The notes under the pieces are model-generated. The model was not told the DNA's origin, made no database searches, and saw only the letters and a list, made by a program, of their open reading frames with translations. A DNA stretch of 64,000 bases from Zopfochytrium polystomum. Lineage: Eukaryota > Chytridiomycota > Chytridiomycetes > Chytridiales > Chytridiaceae. The stretch covers positions 173,402 through 237,401 of the forward strand of contig JAIVFJ010000100.1 in NCBI GenBank assembly GCA_025765615.1, read 5' to 3'. Positions 31,601 to 42,895 of this stretch are shown here, one piece after another (the first letter of the stretch is position 1; each line of letters opens with the position of its first letter). A program made the position numbers and the translations under genes.

Positions 31601-32318
31601 GCCCACCCTCCTTCCACTGGCAGAATTTGCTCTCAACAATTCTCTCCACTCAAACACCCAGCTATCTCCTTTCTTTGCAACCTATGGCTTCAATCCAAGA
31701 GGAGATCTTCTGGGACAAGAGACCCTATCCAATGTCCAAGCTCCTGCTGCGGCTTCACACTTACATAAGCTCAAGATCATCAACTCCTTCCTGGACTCCA
31801 CCCTGAAGCAAGCCCAAGAAGATGCCTCAAGATTTGCCAACACTCACAGAATGGACCATGACCTTGCTGTGGGTCAGCAAGTTTGGCTTCTGAGGAAGAA
31901 CTTGCAGACCAAAAGACCAAGTCCCAAGCTAGACAACCTCAAGTTGGGTCCTTTCAAGATCTTGGAGCAAATCAATCCAGTCACCTTCAAGCTGGATCTC
32001 CCTGCATCCATGAAGATCCACCCAGTTTTCCATGTCAGCCTTTTAGAGAAGTTTGTGGCCAATTCCATTCCAGGCAGAGTTGTTCCTCCTCCTCCTCCAG
32101 TTGAGGTAGAAGGTGAAGAGGAATTTGAGGTTGAACAAATCTTGGATGCCAAGTGGTTTGGAAGGACACTCAAGTTCCTTGTTAAGTGGAAAGGTTACTC
32201 AGATGCTGACAACACCTGGGAACCTGAGTCAAACCTCACTCACTGCCAAGACCTTCTGCTCAAGTTCAAGACCAGGTACCCCACCAAGTTGCAGAAGAGG
32301 CCTAAAAGGGGGAGATGA
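28599..32318 (+). CDS. pol: Retrotransposon Pol: PR-RT-RNaseH-IN-chromodomain
   Basis: Open frame of 1239 codons in the -1 frame relative to gag (85-nt overlap), so expression needs a frameshift or another recoding event. No classical slippery heptamer was obvious. Aspartic protease motif [13 protein letters not shown] (about residue 77). RT with [19 protein letters not shown] and the YLDDILVFS active site. RNase H begins [18 protein letters not shown]. Integrase has an HHCC finger ([20 protein letters not shown] to CETCQRNKS) and the DDE core ([41 protein letters not shown]). The C-terminal chromodomain contains [20 protein letters not shown], which in chromoviruses targets integration through modified histones. 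The TGA stop at 32316-32318 abuts the 3' LTR. Confidence 0.93.
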   Translation: [1239 protein letters not shown]

Positions 32319-32671
32319 TGTTATGAATCACCCTCTGGAAACCTCTGGAACCTTCTAGAACATTCCTTCATGGAACCTTCTGGAACCTTCTGGAACCTTC
32401 TAGAACATTCCTTCATGGAACCTTGTGGAACCTTCTGGAACCTTCTTTGCTTTCCTGACTTGTCTTGTTGTCATTGGTATCATTGGTATCATTGTATTAC
32501 TAAATGCTCTTTCTGGAACTTTCTTGGAGTCTTGACAAGGAACACTCTCAAAAGGTATAAAAGGGGGATGGGGGACCTGTCCCATCCCTCAAGTGAATTA
32601 TTGTTTCCAATACAATCATCACTCCTCTCAGTTCCTTGTCTGCCTTGTCCTGTCCTGCCCTGTTCCTGACA
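32319..32671 (+). repeat. 3' LTR
   Basis: 353 bp, two substitutions from the 5' LTR. It begins directly after the pol stop codon and ends CA at 32671, followed by GTTAG. Confidence 0.93.
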
Positions 32672-32994
32672 GTTAGCCTGGAAAAAGGTGGCAACAAAAA
32701 AACCCATGAGGTGTGAGCTTACCTTCCACTTCAACCTCTGTGAGAAAAGTACCTCCAGTTCTTCATCCGGACCCAAATTACCTCTCCATCGGCCGGATCT
32801 TCGTACTCCAGCTCGACAGAATCCACCTCAAAGATCTTGGCCGACTGCTCAATCAGTTGATTGTGGCCAGCAGACGATGTGATCTTGATCTTCCTGGATT
32901 TTTCGCCAAGCTTGAAAGCTAAGATGGTGGCGCTTATGGTCTTGGAATAACTTTTAAAGAAGGAAAAGATGGGTTTGGGTGAATCAAGCACAGT
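32672..32994 (-). pseudogene. 5' part of a host gene cut off at the retrotransposon
   Basis: A minus-strand exon (about 32782-32994) reads LAFKLGEKSRKIKITSSAGH and then ELEYEDPADGE, resembling a PB1- or ubiquitin-like fold, only tentatively. A donor gtaatttggg follows. A short exon may lie at 32723-32737, then donor gtaagc and an acceptor ttttccag whose exon is just 6 nt (32672-32677) before the LTR. The coding sequence is thus interrupted by the element, and no continuation is found beyond the 5' LTR. No in-frame ATG was found upstream, so the first exon is unknown. Confidence 0.4.
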
Positions 32995-33179
32995 CTGCAA
33001 AAGGTAGGCGACAATCGCTCTCGCGACAGCGCGGACTCCGAGCGAGTCGCCTAGCAGTCAGCGTCCAGTGCTCACCTTCAATCGCTCAACGCCAAAATTT
33101 TCCTTTCCAATAATAAGCGGCGGATACTAACAAATTGTCCGATTAGAAATTAGCACAACAAAAACAAGCAGCAGCGCAA

Positions 33180-35350
33180 ATGGCGACGCCGACCGACTTC
33201 ACGATCCTGCACCGCCTCTTCACCACTCCGCACGCAACCGCGCAGTTCGCAGAGGCGAGCAAAAGGAAGGCGCTCAAGACGGACCCGCGGGACGAGGCCG
33301 TCTGGTACATGCGCGCCCGCGCGGTCGCCGACAGGGATCGCGTGCGCATCGCCGACGAGTTCGACTTTGACATTCGCACAGCGGCGGGCGGCGGGGCTGC
33401 AAGGACGGCGGCGGCGGCAGCGGCGGCGGGGGCTGGCGGTGGATCGGGACTCCCTCGGTAAGCGCGCGCGTTCGCGAACTGCTCTCCGCAGATGCGGTTT
33501 TGCGAAGCCCGCGTTTAACCTCCCCGTACTCGTACCCCTTCGAACCTCGAACCTGGGCCGACAGACCGGGGACCTCTCACCCTCATGGTGTCGTCACTCC
33601 GTCGTCTTTCCTCGCGGGTATGGACCCTTCGACTTCGTCTCATTCCGGTCCCGGAGCCGCCGCAGCAAGGGGTGCTCGGATCGCGACGGGATACCTGCGG
33701 CCGGTGACGGCAGCTGCGCAGCCGGGCACACGCGCGGGTGCACTGAGGGCGGCGACGGGAGTTTCGTCGTCGGCAGGAAGGATGACGACGTCATCGGGCC
33801 GGTAATTGGGTCTTGCTACCTCTGGTCGCTGGTGAATGACGAATAGTTCTAAACCTCTGTACTTCTCAACTGGATGTCAAACGGTGTAGGTTGCTTCGTC
33901 TCGGCACTGGGTCGCTTATGTCAGATGACGCGACGGGGCTGGTGGATTTAAGCAGGATCGATTTAAAGAAGTACGCTACGAATGCGGCATTGTCTAGGGT
34001 TCGTGACGCTTCTTGCACCTAATCTGTCCTAACAACGTCGGATATTCGCAATGAAGGTTCTGTTCGACTACATTTACAATCATCTGGGCGATGTCCGCAA
34101 AGCGCTGGAGCTGGCATCTCACGCGGTAGAAGCAAACGAGTAGGGGTTCTGTTTGTTTGTATCGTAGCTTGAAATCACTGGTAATCCAACTGCAGTTACA
34201 AAGATTGGTGGTGGAAGCTGCAGATCGCGAGATGCTTTCTCCAGCTCCATCAGTATCAAGATGCCGAGAAGCATCTGAAGAGCTCGATAAAGGACCAGGT
34301 ACGAGTAGAGACCCTCTCCTATACCTGAACCCGACTCACTCTTTTCCCTTTCCGATCAGGACACACTTCAGGCGCAAATGTACCTTGGCAAGCTGTACGT
34401 AGAGACACAGCGATACCAGCAGGCGATCGAAACCTTTTCTGATGCGTCACGGGCGCATCCCGAGGCGACACACCCACTGCTCGCACAGGCTCGGCTATTC
34501 GAGCAGCAGCAAAGGCTTGCAGAGTCGAGCGTTCTGTACAAGCAGGTCTTGCTGGTGGATGGGACCTGCCTGGAAGCCATGGCGTGCCTGGCTTCCAACT
34601 ACTACCACACCATGCAACCGGAGGTCGCGCATCGGTATTACCTCCGGATTATTCAGGTCAGAGACCGGTCGCAGTTTGCATTTACCCCTACAGCGCCAAA
34701 CTCACCATTTGATTGATGCCCCGACCCGCTTTTTTTACATTTCAAACCTGGCCCCCGCTCCCTCCAGACCGGCCACCGCGACGCCGAGGTGTTCAATAAC
34801 CTCGCCCTCGCCGCGTACGCGTCGCAGCAGTTCGACGAGGCACTACCGCTGTTCGAGGAGGCGCTGGCGCTTGCGCGATCGGACCACGTGGCGTCGGCGG
34901 TGTGGTTCAACGTCGGGGTGGTGTGCTACGAGCTGGGCGACGCGACGATGGCGTACCGGAGCTTCAAAGTGGCGGTCGCGCTGGACCACGGGAACGTCGA
35001 GGCGTGGAACAATCTCGGGGTATACTCGGCGGCTGCTGCCTCTTCCTTTTGTTTTGCGATCCTTGAATGACTAATCGCAGGACTTTCTGCAGATCGCCGA
35101 GGAGCGCATGCGGCAGCTGGGGCTGAGCGACGTGGGAATGGCGGCGGACGCTGCCCGGCACTTTGAAGCGGCGGCGGATGTGGCGCCGGACTCTTTTGTG
35201 TTTGAGCCGCTGTACAACCTCGCGGTCATCTGCCGGAACCAGATGAACGTTGAGAAGAGCTTGCAGTGTGTGCGACGGGCGCTGCAGCGAGTTCCGGACC
35301 AGCCGGACTGCCTTGACCTTGAAAGGGAGTTGCAGTCCTTGCTGTATTAA
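33180..35350 (+). CDS. BBS8: TTC8/BBS8, BBSome TPR subunit
   Basis: Eight exons: 33180-33457, about 33508-33801, 33890-33998, 34057-34139, 34196-34298, 34360-34656, 34768-35019 and 35093-35350. The sum is 1674 nt, 557 aa. TTC8 is a TPR protein of the BBSome, the coat that moves membrane proteins in cilia. Evidence: N-terminal TPR-like segment with DEAVWYMRARAVADRDRVRI; a Ser/Pro linker with repeated RPxT motifs (DRPGTS, LRPVTAAAQPGTRAG) followed by LLRLGTGSL as in animal TTC8; DYKDWWWKLQIARCFLQLHQ; and then TPR units such as MYLGKLYVETQRYQQAIETF and VFNNLALAAYASQQFDEALP. The acceptor of exon 2 is the least certain. Presence implies a motile or sensory cilium in the life cycle. Confidence 0.9.
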
Positions 35351-35354
35351 ATGG

Positions 35355-35366
35355 GGGGGGGGGGGG
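35355..35366 (+). repeat. Poly-G run after TTC8
   Basis: About 12 G just downstream of the TTC8 stop. Non-coding, length uncertain. Confidence 0.7.
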
Positions 35367-35674
35367 ACTCAAAAGGACACCCATTCCCCAAAACCCACCC
35401 CTCCCCCTGGCATGTTTTTTTCTTCAGTCGTTCCAGTCACTACGAACTTAATGCTTTAAGAGACCGGTGGCCAGTGGCGGAGGCCAATGATGATAGGCCG
35501 CCTTAATGTTTCAAACAAACGCTCTTACCCTTGCTCCTTCCCACTGACTATGACGCAATAATGTCTCCCACGGAGAGCCCAACTGTTCCAAAGCCTAAAA
35601 CGCAGCAGCCGAATGATGAAAACTGCACGTGGAAACAAAAAACGGTGGGGGGAAAAGAAAAACACAGACTCGCC

Positions 35675-36984
35675 ATGATTTGGGCCTTCCTCTTCAGACT
35701 CTCGACGTGGGCGCACGCCGTCGTCTCGTACTTCCTGTCCCTCGTCGGGCTGGTTCCCCGATACCCCAGTGCGTGGAGCTCCGAACAGCGACCATCCAAA
35801 GAAGTCTAAAACATAATGACGCCTCCTCCACCCCTGCTCCAATCAAGTCCAAACGAAAGGCGTCATCCTCATCACCGGGTGCAGCACGGGAATCGGGGAG
35901 GACGCCGCGTTCCAGCTCGCCACGGTCGGGTACCACGTGTTTGCCGGCGTGCGGAAGCCGGAGGACTACAACAGACTGCTGTCGGACGGGAAGGACGGGC
36001 TGCGCAAGCTCGGCCAGGGCAGAATTATTCCAATCATGTGAGGGGGGGATGGGCTGACTAGGGCGACTCTGCCACCTTTCACCCGCCGTTTATCAACTAA
36101 CATCACCGCTCGTGCTTGCCCGTCCACCCCTTCCCCCCGACTCCAGCCTCGACATCACGCTCCCCGAGCACATCCACCAAGCCGAAGACAACGTCCGGAC
36201 GTACTGCACGGCGAACCGGCTGCCCTTTGTCGCGCTGGTGAACAACGCCGGGGTGGTGGTGGGCGCGGAGCCGGTGGAGGTGCTGGAGGAGCGAGAGGTG
36301 CGGCGGGTGTTTGAGGTGAACCTGTTTGGGACGATGGCAGTGACGCGGGCGTTTTTGCCGCTGGTGCGCGCGTGCAGAGGTGAGGCGGAGGGGCGGTTTG
36401 CGCGTGATGTTTGCTTTGGACGTGCTGACGCCACCACCCATCGTATGGGATGCTTTAGCACGGATCGTGTTTGTATCCTCGATTGCTGCGATTATACCTA
36501 CCCCGTGCATGGGCCACTACGCCGCATCCAAGGCCGCCTTGGACTCGTTCGCGGCAACTTTGCGGGTGGAGTTGCATCCCTTCAAAGTAGCGGTAGCGGT
36601 AGTGCGGCCAGGTAAGACGAGTTCAGCCACAGTTTTGAGCGTCCCCGTCGCATCCAACACTCACCCGAATCCCAACCCTAACCCACTCTCCCAGGCGCGA
36701 TCCGCACGGCAGTCTGGGACAAGCTCCGTCCGTTCCGCCGCGCAGTGAAGGAGAACGTGTACACGCCCTTGACCAAGGCGTTCGACAACCGGGCGGGGCT
36801 CTTGGAGCGGACGCGACAGACGCCGCGGCGGACGACGACGGTGGCGGTGGTGCACGCGGTGACGGCGCGGTTCCCGAACGCGGTGTACACGCCGGGGTTG
36901 GACGCGCTCGCGATCGCGGCGGGGAGGCTGGCGGTCGGGGATGTCACGTTGTCGCAGTTAGCTGGGTTTGCGCTGTTTTGGTGA
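35675..36984 (+). CDS. Short-chain dehydrogenase/reductase (classical SDR)
   Basis: Five exons (35675-35768, 35848-36037, 36147-36379, 36459-36611, 36695-36984) give 960 nt, 319 aa. The N-terminus is hydrophobic (MIWAFLFRLSTWAHAVVSYF), a probable membrane anchor. VILITGCSTGIG is the TGxxxGxG NAD(P) motif. VALVNNAG is the NNAG motif. FVSSIAAIIPTPCMGHYAAS followed by K supplies the catalytic Ser and YxxxK. VRPGAIRTAVWDKL follows. The class acts on sterols, retinoids or other lipids as 17-beta-HSD/RDH-like enzymes, but the substrate cannot be told. All catalytic residues are present. Confidence 0.88.
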
Positions 36985-37212
36985 GGCTTGGGGGGAAGGG
37001 CGCTTTGTGGGAGTATACTGTAAATGGAATGATGTGCAAGCAAACCGTCGCAATACATAATCTGTGCAATGCATTGTATTTTTTTCGTTCCGGAGCATCG
37101 AATGCGCAGTGCAGACAACAGTTGAAAAAGTCTCCGCAAACCCTCAACATCCTTTCTCGACCAACGAACCAAAGTGATAAAAATAGCCTCTCCCACATCA
37201 AAGCCAGCCGTC

Positions 37213-38388
<1,176 letters not shown>

Positions 38389-38731
38389 TTATTTTTTGTG
38401 GTGTTGGTGCTGCCGAGGAAATTGTCTTGATGTGTTTGTCGGCTCCTCCGGCATCCTATATGTGCAGAAAGGACGTAGCTGTGCGAGGTAACCAAAAGTG
38501 AACGCCGCTACCCAGGCCCAAGCCATTGTCCTAACACTCAAAGAAAGATCGGGGTAGAAGCGTGTGGTTGCGTGAAAGGCGGGTGTGTGCGGGGTATGCG
38601 GGTGTGCCAGGCTGACGGAGACTGGGTGGACGCGGGTTGCCGGACGAACTGCATCCGAACGAAAGAACGATTTTCCGATTTTCCGTGACAAGGCGAGTTG
38701 AATCACGACTACGCCGCCGCCGTCCCCGCCC

Positions 38732-39815
38732 ATGCCCCGCCAGCAGCAGCACGGCGAGGACTATCCAGAGCAGCAGCAGCAGTATCAGGAGCAGCAGCAG
38801 CACCCCCTTCAGGAGAGGCCGCAAGAGCAGCAGCAGCAGCCCGCTCCCCCGAGGAACCCCCTCAAAGTCTTCGTCTGTACGTTTATTTTGAAGGCTTCCC
38901 GGCGGGTGCGCAGTCGCTTTCGTTTCACACCCACATCTCTCACTCCGCAAACGAACCGACCACGGCGAGGCACGCAAGCACACTTACTCAAATCCCTCTC
39001 CCCCTCCCCACCCCCCAGGCGGCGACGACAGCTCTGGCAGATCGTCCCTCGTTGCACTACTCACCACGGGCCAGTTCCCCGAGCAATCTTTCAGTAAGTG
39101 AGCTGAACCCCTCGCCCCGCCAACCATCAACGAAAACCAGCCACTCACTCATCCTCACCGCGACTTTCCCCTTCCCCCAGGGACCTTGGGCATCGAAGTC
39201 CACCAAGGAACCCTCGACGGCAGGAACGGCGAGGGGATCCCCGTCGCCTATTGGGAAGGGCGAGGGTAAGTGGGGGGTCTGCGGCCTTGGAGGGCGTTGC
39301 TTCGTCGTTTACAACCAACCTTTTTCAATTTACCCCCCTTCCCCCAACCAAGGTCAGCAGCACACTTCTCACCCGGAAGCCTCCTTGGATACTCGATCGG
39401 CAGTGACGCGGTCGTCGTAGTGTACAATCCTCAATTGCGCGACGGCGCCGCGGCCCGCGTGAAAGCCTACCGCGAAGCGACGACGGGCGAGCCGGGGCGG
39501 GACGTTCCGACGGTGGTGGTCGCGGGCAGGGCGGATTTGCTGGTGAGGACGCGGGGCGCGTGCACCCCCATACTAACCCGTGCAGCCACCCCTTGTTACC
39601 TCCCGCGACTGGAATAAATGCATTTGGCGATTTTTGGACAGGAACTCACCTCGTTTATCCCCTTCCTCCCTTCGGAAAATCGACAGAGCGAAGCAGCGCT
39701 TGCCAAGATTCGGAACGACGACGACTGGTTCCCAGTGAGCGCGCGGACGGGCATGAACGTGAGCCGCCTGCGCGACTGGCTTGCTGCACACCTACAGGGG
39801 CGGCGGGATATTTGA
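38732..39815 (+). CDS. Small Rab-like GTPase with degenerate G motifs
   Basis: Exons 38732-38876, 39019-39093, 39181-39265, 39353-39542 and 39642-39815 add up to 669 nt, 222 aa. A Gln-rich N-terminus of about 45 residues precedes KVFVCGDDSSGRSSLVALLT, where the P-loop Lys is replaced by Arg (GDDSSGRS). TLGIEVHQGTLDGR is the switch-I side, and WEGRGSAAHFS stands where Rabs have WDTAGQERF. VVVVYNPQLRDG and VVVAGRADLL correspond to the beta4/beta5 strands with NKxD changed to GRAD. FPVSARTGMNVSRLRDWL is the SAK region. The set looks like a divergent Rab-like protein such as the IFT22/RABL5 or RABL families, but the exact orthologue is open. Confidence 0.65.
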
Positions 39816-40023
39816 TTTAAAAGGATTGGTTTTGAGCTGCGGAACGAATAGACAGTGCGATGGGAAGTTTGAAATCGCCCGTTTTCGAAATTACGTTGCT
39901 AAGAGAAAAATGCCGTAAATGCCGTCGATGCCTTCATTCATCGTGAGCAAGCCACCGAAAAACACAGGCACTTTCAACTCCCAGCGCTGCCCTGTCCCTC
40001 CGTCCATCTGGCGGCGGTTCCGC

Positions 40024-42895
40024 TCACAGCGCAGCCTCCAGCTCCCCCTCACCAGCCGCCGCCGGCGCCGCCTCCTCGACGGCCGCCGCGTCGGCCTTGG
40101 ACGCGACGGACAGGACGGTCTGGAACCCTGCGCTCGTGTCGACGTGGAGGACCTCGCGCAGCGCCATGGTCGCGTACGAGGAGGAGGTCAAGCTGAATTC
40201 GCAGACGAGGCCCAGGAACTTGCCGTCTGCGGGGTGTGGGTTGAAAAGTAGACAAGTTAGAAAAGGAAAGCTGTGTAAGCCTGGAGAAAACTTGGCGAAC
40301 CTGGTACGGAGACCGGTTGCGGGACGCCATTGATTCGGTCCAGGTCGGTCAGCGTGAGGGGCAAGTTGGTGTCGTTGTACCGAATCGTCCTCCTGTCAAC
40401 GTGGGGCGTTAGCCAGCGTCCAAAGCAAAACCACCGACACGACATGAAAGATGAAAGTCCGTACCATGCAACATCAGTCGGCTTTTGCACGACGCGACGA
40501 TAGTCGCCAGTCAGACTCGTTTCCCTTTACGAACAGAAGGCCAAGTGAGACTCAGGTACAGTGTATAGAAGCGAGCGTCCCAGCAGCTTACCGATTCTTC
40601 CTCTTCATCTCGTTCGGATGCAACCCATACTTGCCCATCTCCTCGACGTACAGGCGGCCAACCTCGTGGGTCGGGTACATTATAGAGTGACCGGGCAGCG
40701 GCAGCACGACGTCAGTGACGTCCCAGCGCGCGGCCTCTTCCTCGGACTCGACGAGCTTGACTTCGATCATGCGTTCGAGGCGGCCCTCCTCGACGGCGGC
40801 CGGGTCGTCGGGGTCGACGTCGTCGTCGCCCGCCGCGCTGTCGCGGATGGGGGCGGCGGAGGGGAGGGCGACGAGGTCGCCAGGCACGACGCGGAGGCCG
40901 TAGAGCGATATGCGGTGGGAGGCCATTTTGTTCCAAAAGTAACTTTGGACGGCGTGCACGTACATGAGACGGAGGTTTCGCGGGACCTGCATTTGCAAAC
41001 GACGTCGGTTAGTATCGAGACCGGATTTGCTTTGTGCAAACGCATAATGGAAGCGGGAAAAAGCAACATGTTCTACTCACGCATTGAAGTGCTTTCAAGT
41101 AATCGAAAGGTGGTATTTGCTTTGACAGAGACAGGAGTACTGCACGTTCTGCGATGCATTGATTTGGAAACATCCGGAGCGCTGCTGCGGCGTCGCGGTT
41201 TTTCATCCAGTGTTCGCGCGCAGCACAAAAATCAGCTTGTTCTGCACGTATTGCGAAATGAAGATTGAAAGATTAGGAAAAGTGAAACTATAAAAATAGT
41301 TAGCTGTGAGGACAAACCTCCCGCTTTCGGCATCAAGATGAGCTCGACGGCCATGTCCCAGCGTCCAGCTAGCATCGCAACGCCAACGGCGTGGGTGGAA
41401 ATGTTTCTTGTTCCAAAGCGCTGCATGCCGTAGTAGTTGATAAAGCCCTTATCCCGCAGAGAGCTCATGGAAAGGGAGATGATGTCCTCCAGGTTCTCAC
41501 CCTCGGCAACGTCGCCAATTCGTTGCACCTCTCTGGGGGGATGAGAATACTGAATTGAGATCCAATGCAAAAAAGTAATAATAAAATAAAAGAAAATAAA
41601 AAAGCACACGAAATGTTCTCACCTCAGAGTGATGCAAAAATGATTCCCCTTCAAATCGCCCAACTTCGCACGGTCGTGCACGTACTTGAAGTTACCGACG
41701 CGAACGAGCGGCACGGAGTCGCCCAATTCCGACAGCGACTCCTTGGCGACGCGATACGCCGTCATGCGCTGGACCGTGATACCGCGCTTGTCCTTTGTAC
41801 CGGCAAAAGTGTACGCTTTGGAGGAGGTCTTTGACGCGCGCGCAATCATGTTGATGACGGCCATCGTCTCGCGGTTCTCCTTGTAGACGACAAACTCGAG
41901 GTAGTCCGAGCCGATCTGCTTCCAATCTACCTTTGGTTTTCCGCGACCGACTGGGCGGGTGAGGGAAAAGCGATGGGAGGGCAGATTTCAGTCCCAACTT
42001 TGAAAGGGCCGCAAACAGCAAAAAACCTTTGTCGCCAAACTTTTTCCAGCGGACGATCAGCTTGTTGTTTCCTTCGACACGCCCGTCGCTGATGAACGAG
42101 TGACCGAAATACTTTCGTATCGTTTTGTGCACCATCCCTCGCGCGACCTTGTCCTCGATCGCCTGTTTCGAGGAATAAACCCTTTTTAGAGCGGTCGCCC
42201 CACAAAGACCCGCCCCCCCGCCTCCATACTTCTGTCAAGACAGGTTCGACGCCATCGCTCTCCGCCGACGAGAAGAGCGCGCGCAGCTTCTCAATCGTCT
42301 CGTCCGAAAGGTACGCCTTGAGCTCCGTGTACGCCTCCTCTGGGTCGAGAACCTCCTTCTCCTCCTCCGACGCCTTTTCCAGCCTCAGGATCTTTCCGCT
42401 GGGGTCGATTTCGTTGACCAGAAAGTCCGAGTACCTGGGGGGGGCGGGGGGGGGCGTCGAAACGATCGTCCTGCGTGAGATGGGAACGGAGTGACGAAAT
42501 GTTGGCGCTCGTTCGCTCACCTGTGCTTGATGATGCCTTTGAAACTTGGGAGGGTCGGATCGATGAACGTCGTTATCCCAACGTCCTCTTCGATCAGATA
42601 CGCTCGGCCGGCCGGAGCCACAAAGTCGTCCGTCGTCATGGTGAAGCCCGCGGGGTTGCTGTCTGGGATGCGCGATTCCTCATCAGACTCCTGCCACGCA
42701 GAGCAAACCCCCCTAACCCGCCCCACCCTCAACACATCCCTCATCCGCGGGCGCGAACCGTTACCAGCTTTCTGTCCAGCGGGCTTCCGGGTCTTCGCGG
42801 CGTCCTCCACCGGCGCCGCGGTCTGGGCTGGGACTGCCTCATCCGGCGAAGTTTTCAGCTTCTTCGTGACGACCTCGTCGGACATGGCGATAGCG
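40024..42895 (-). CDS. PUS7: tRNA pseudouridine synthase, PUS7/TruD family
   Basis: Eleven exons (42765-42895, 42521-42690, 42230-42435, 42027-42162, 41623-41950, 41318-41532, 41081-41241, 40592-40986, 40465-40524, 40301-40392, 40024-40226) sum to 2097 nt, 698 aa. PUS7 turns uridine into pseudouridine in tRNA (position 13 and others), U2 snRNA and mRNA. The catalytic Asp lies in YTFAGTKDKRGITVQ. GNHFCITLR, INYYGMQRFGT and the late LTGDYRRVVQKPTDVAW and DTNLPLTLTDL are further family blocks. Start choice: ATG 42895 (MSDEVVTKKLK). An in-frame ATG at 43080 would add 62 residues rich in Arg/Ala and poor in acids, resembling a mitochondrial presequence. Confidence 0.95.

Larger units (their letters stand above)
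27367..32671 (+). mobile_element. Ty3/Gypsy chromovirus (Tf1/sushi-like), full length
   Basis: A 5305-bp LTR retrotransposon. Each LTR is 353 bp, and they differ at two positions (27543/32495 and 27552/32504). gag lies at 27760-28683 and pol at 28599-32318, the latter one frame back. Domain order is Gag zinc knuckle, protease, reverse transcriptase, RNase H, integrase and C-terminal chromodomain, which defines chromoviruses. A polypurine tract (aaaagggggaga) overlaps the last pol codons just before the 3' LTR. The priming site is complementary to the element's own leader, as in Tf1. All frames are open, so the copy may be competent. No matching target duplication is seen (AGCTG left, GTTAG right). 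Confidence 0.95.
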
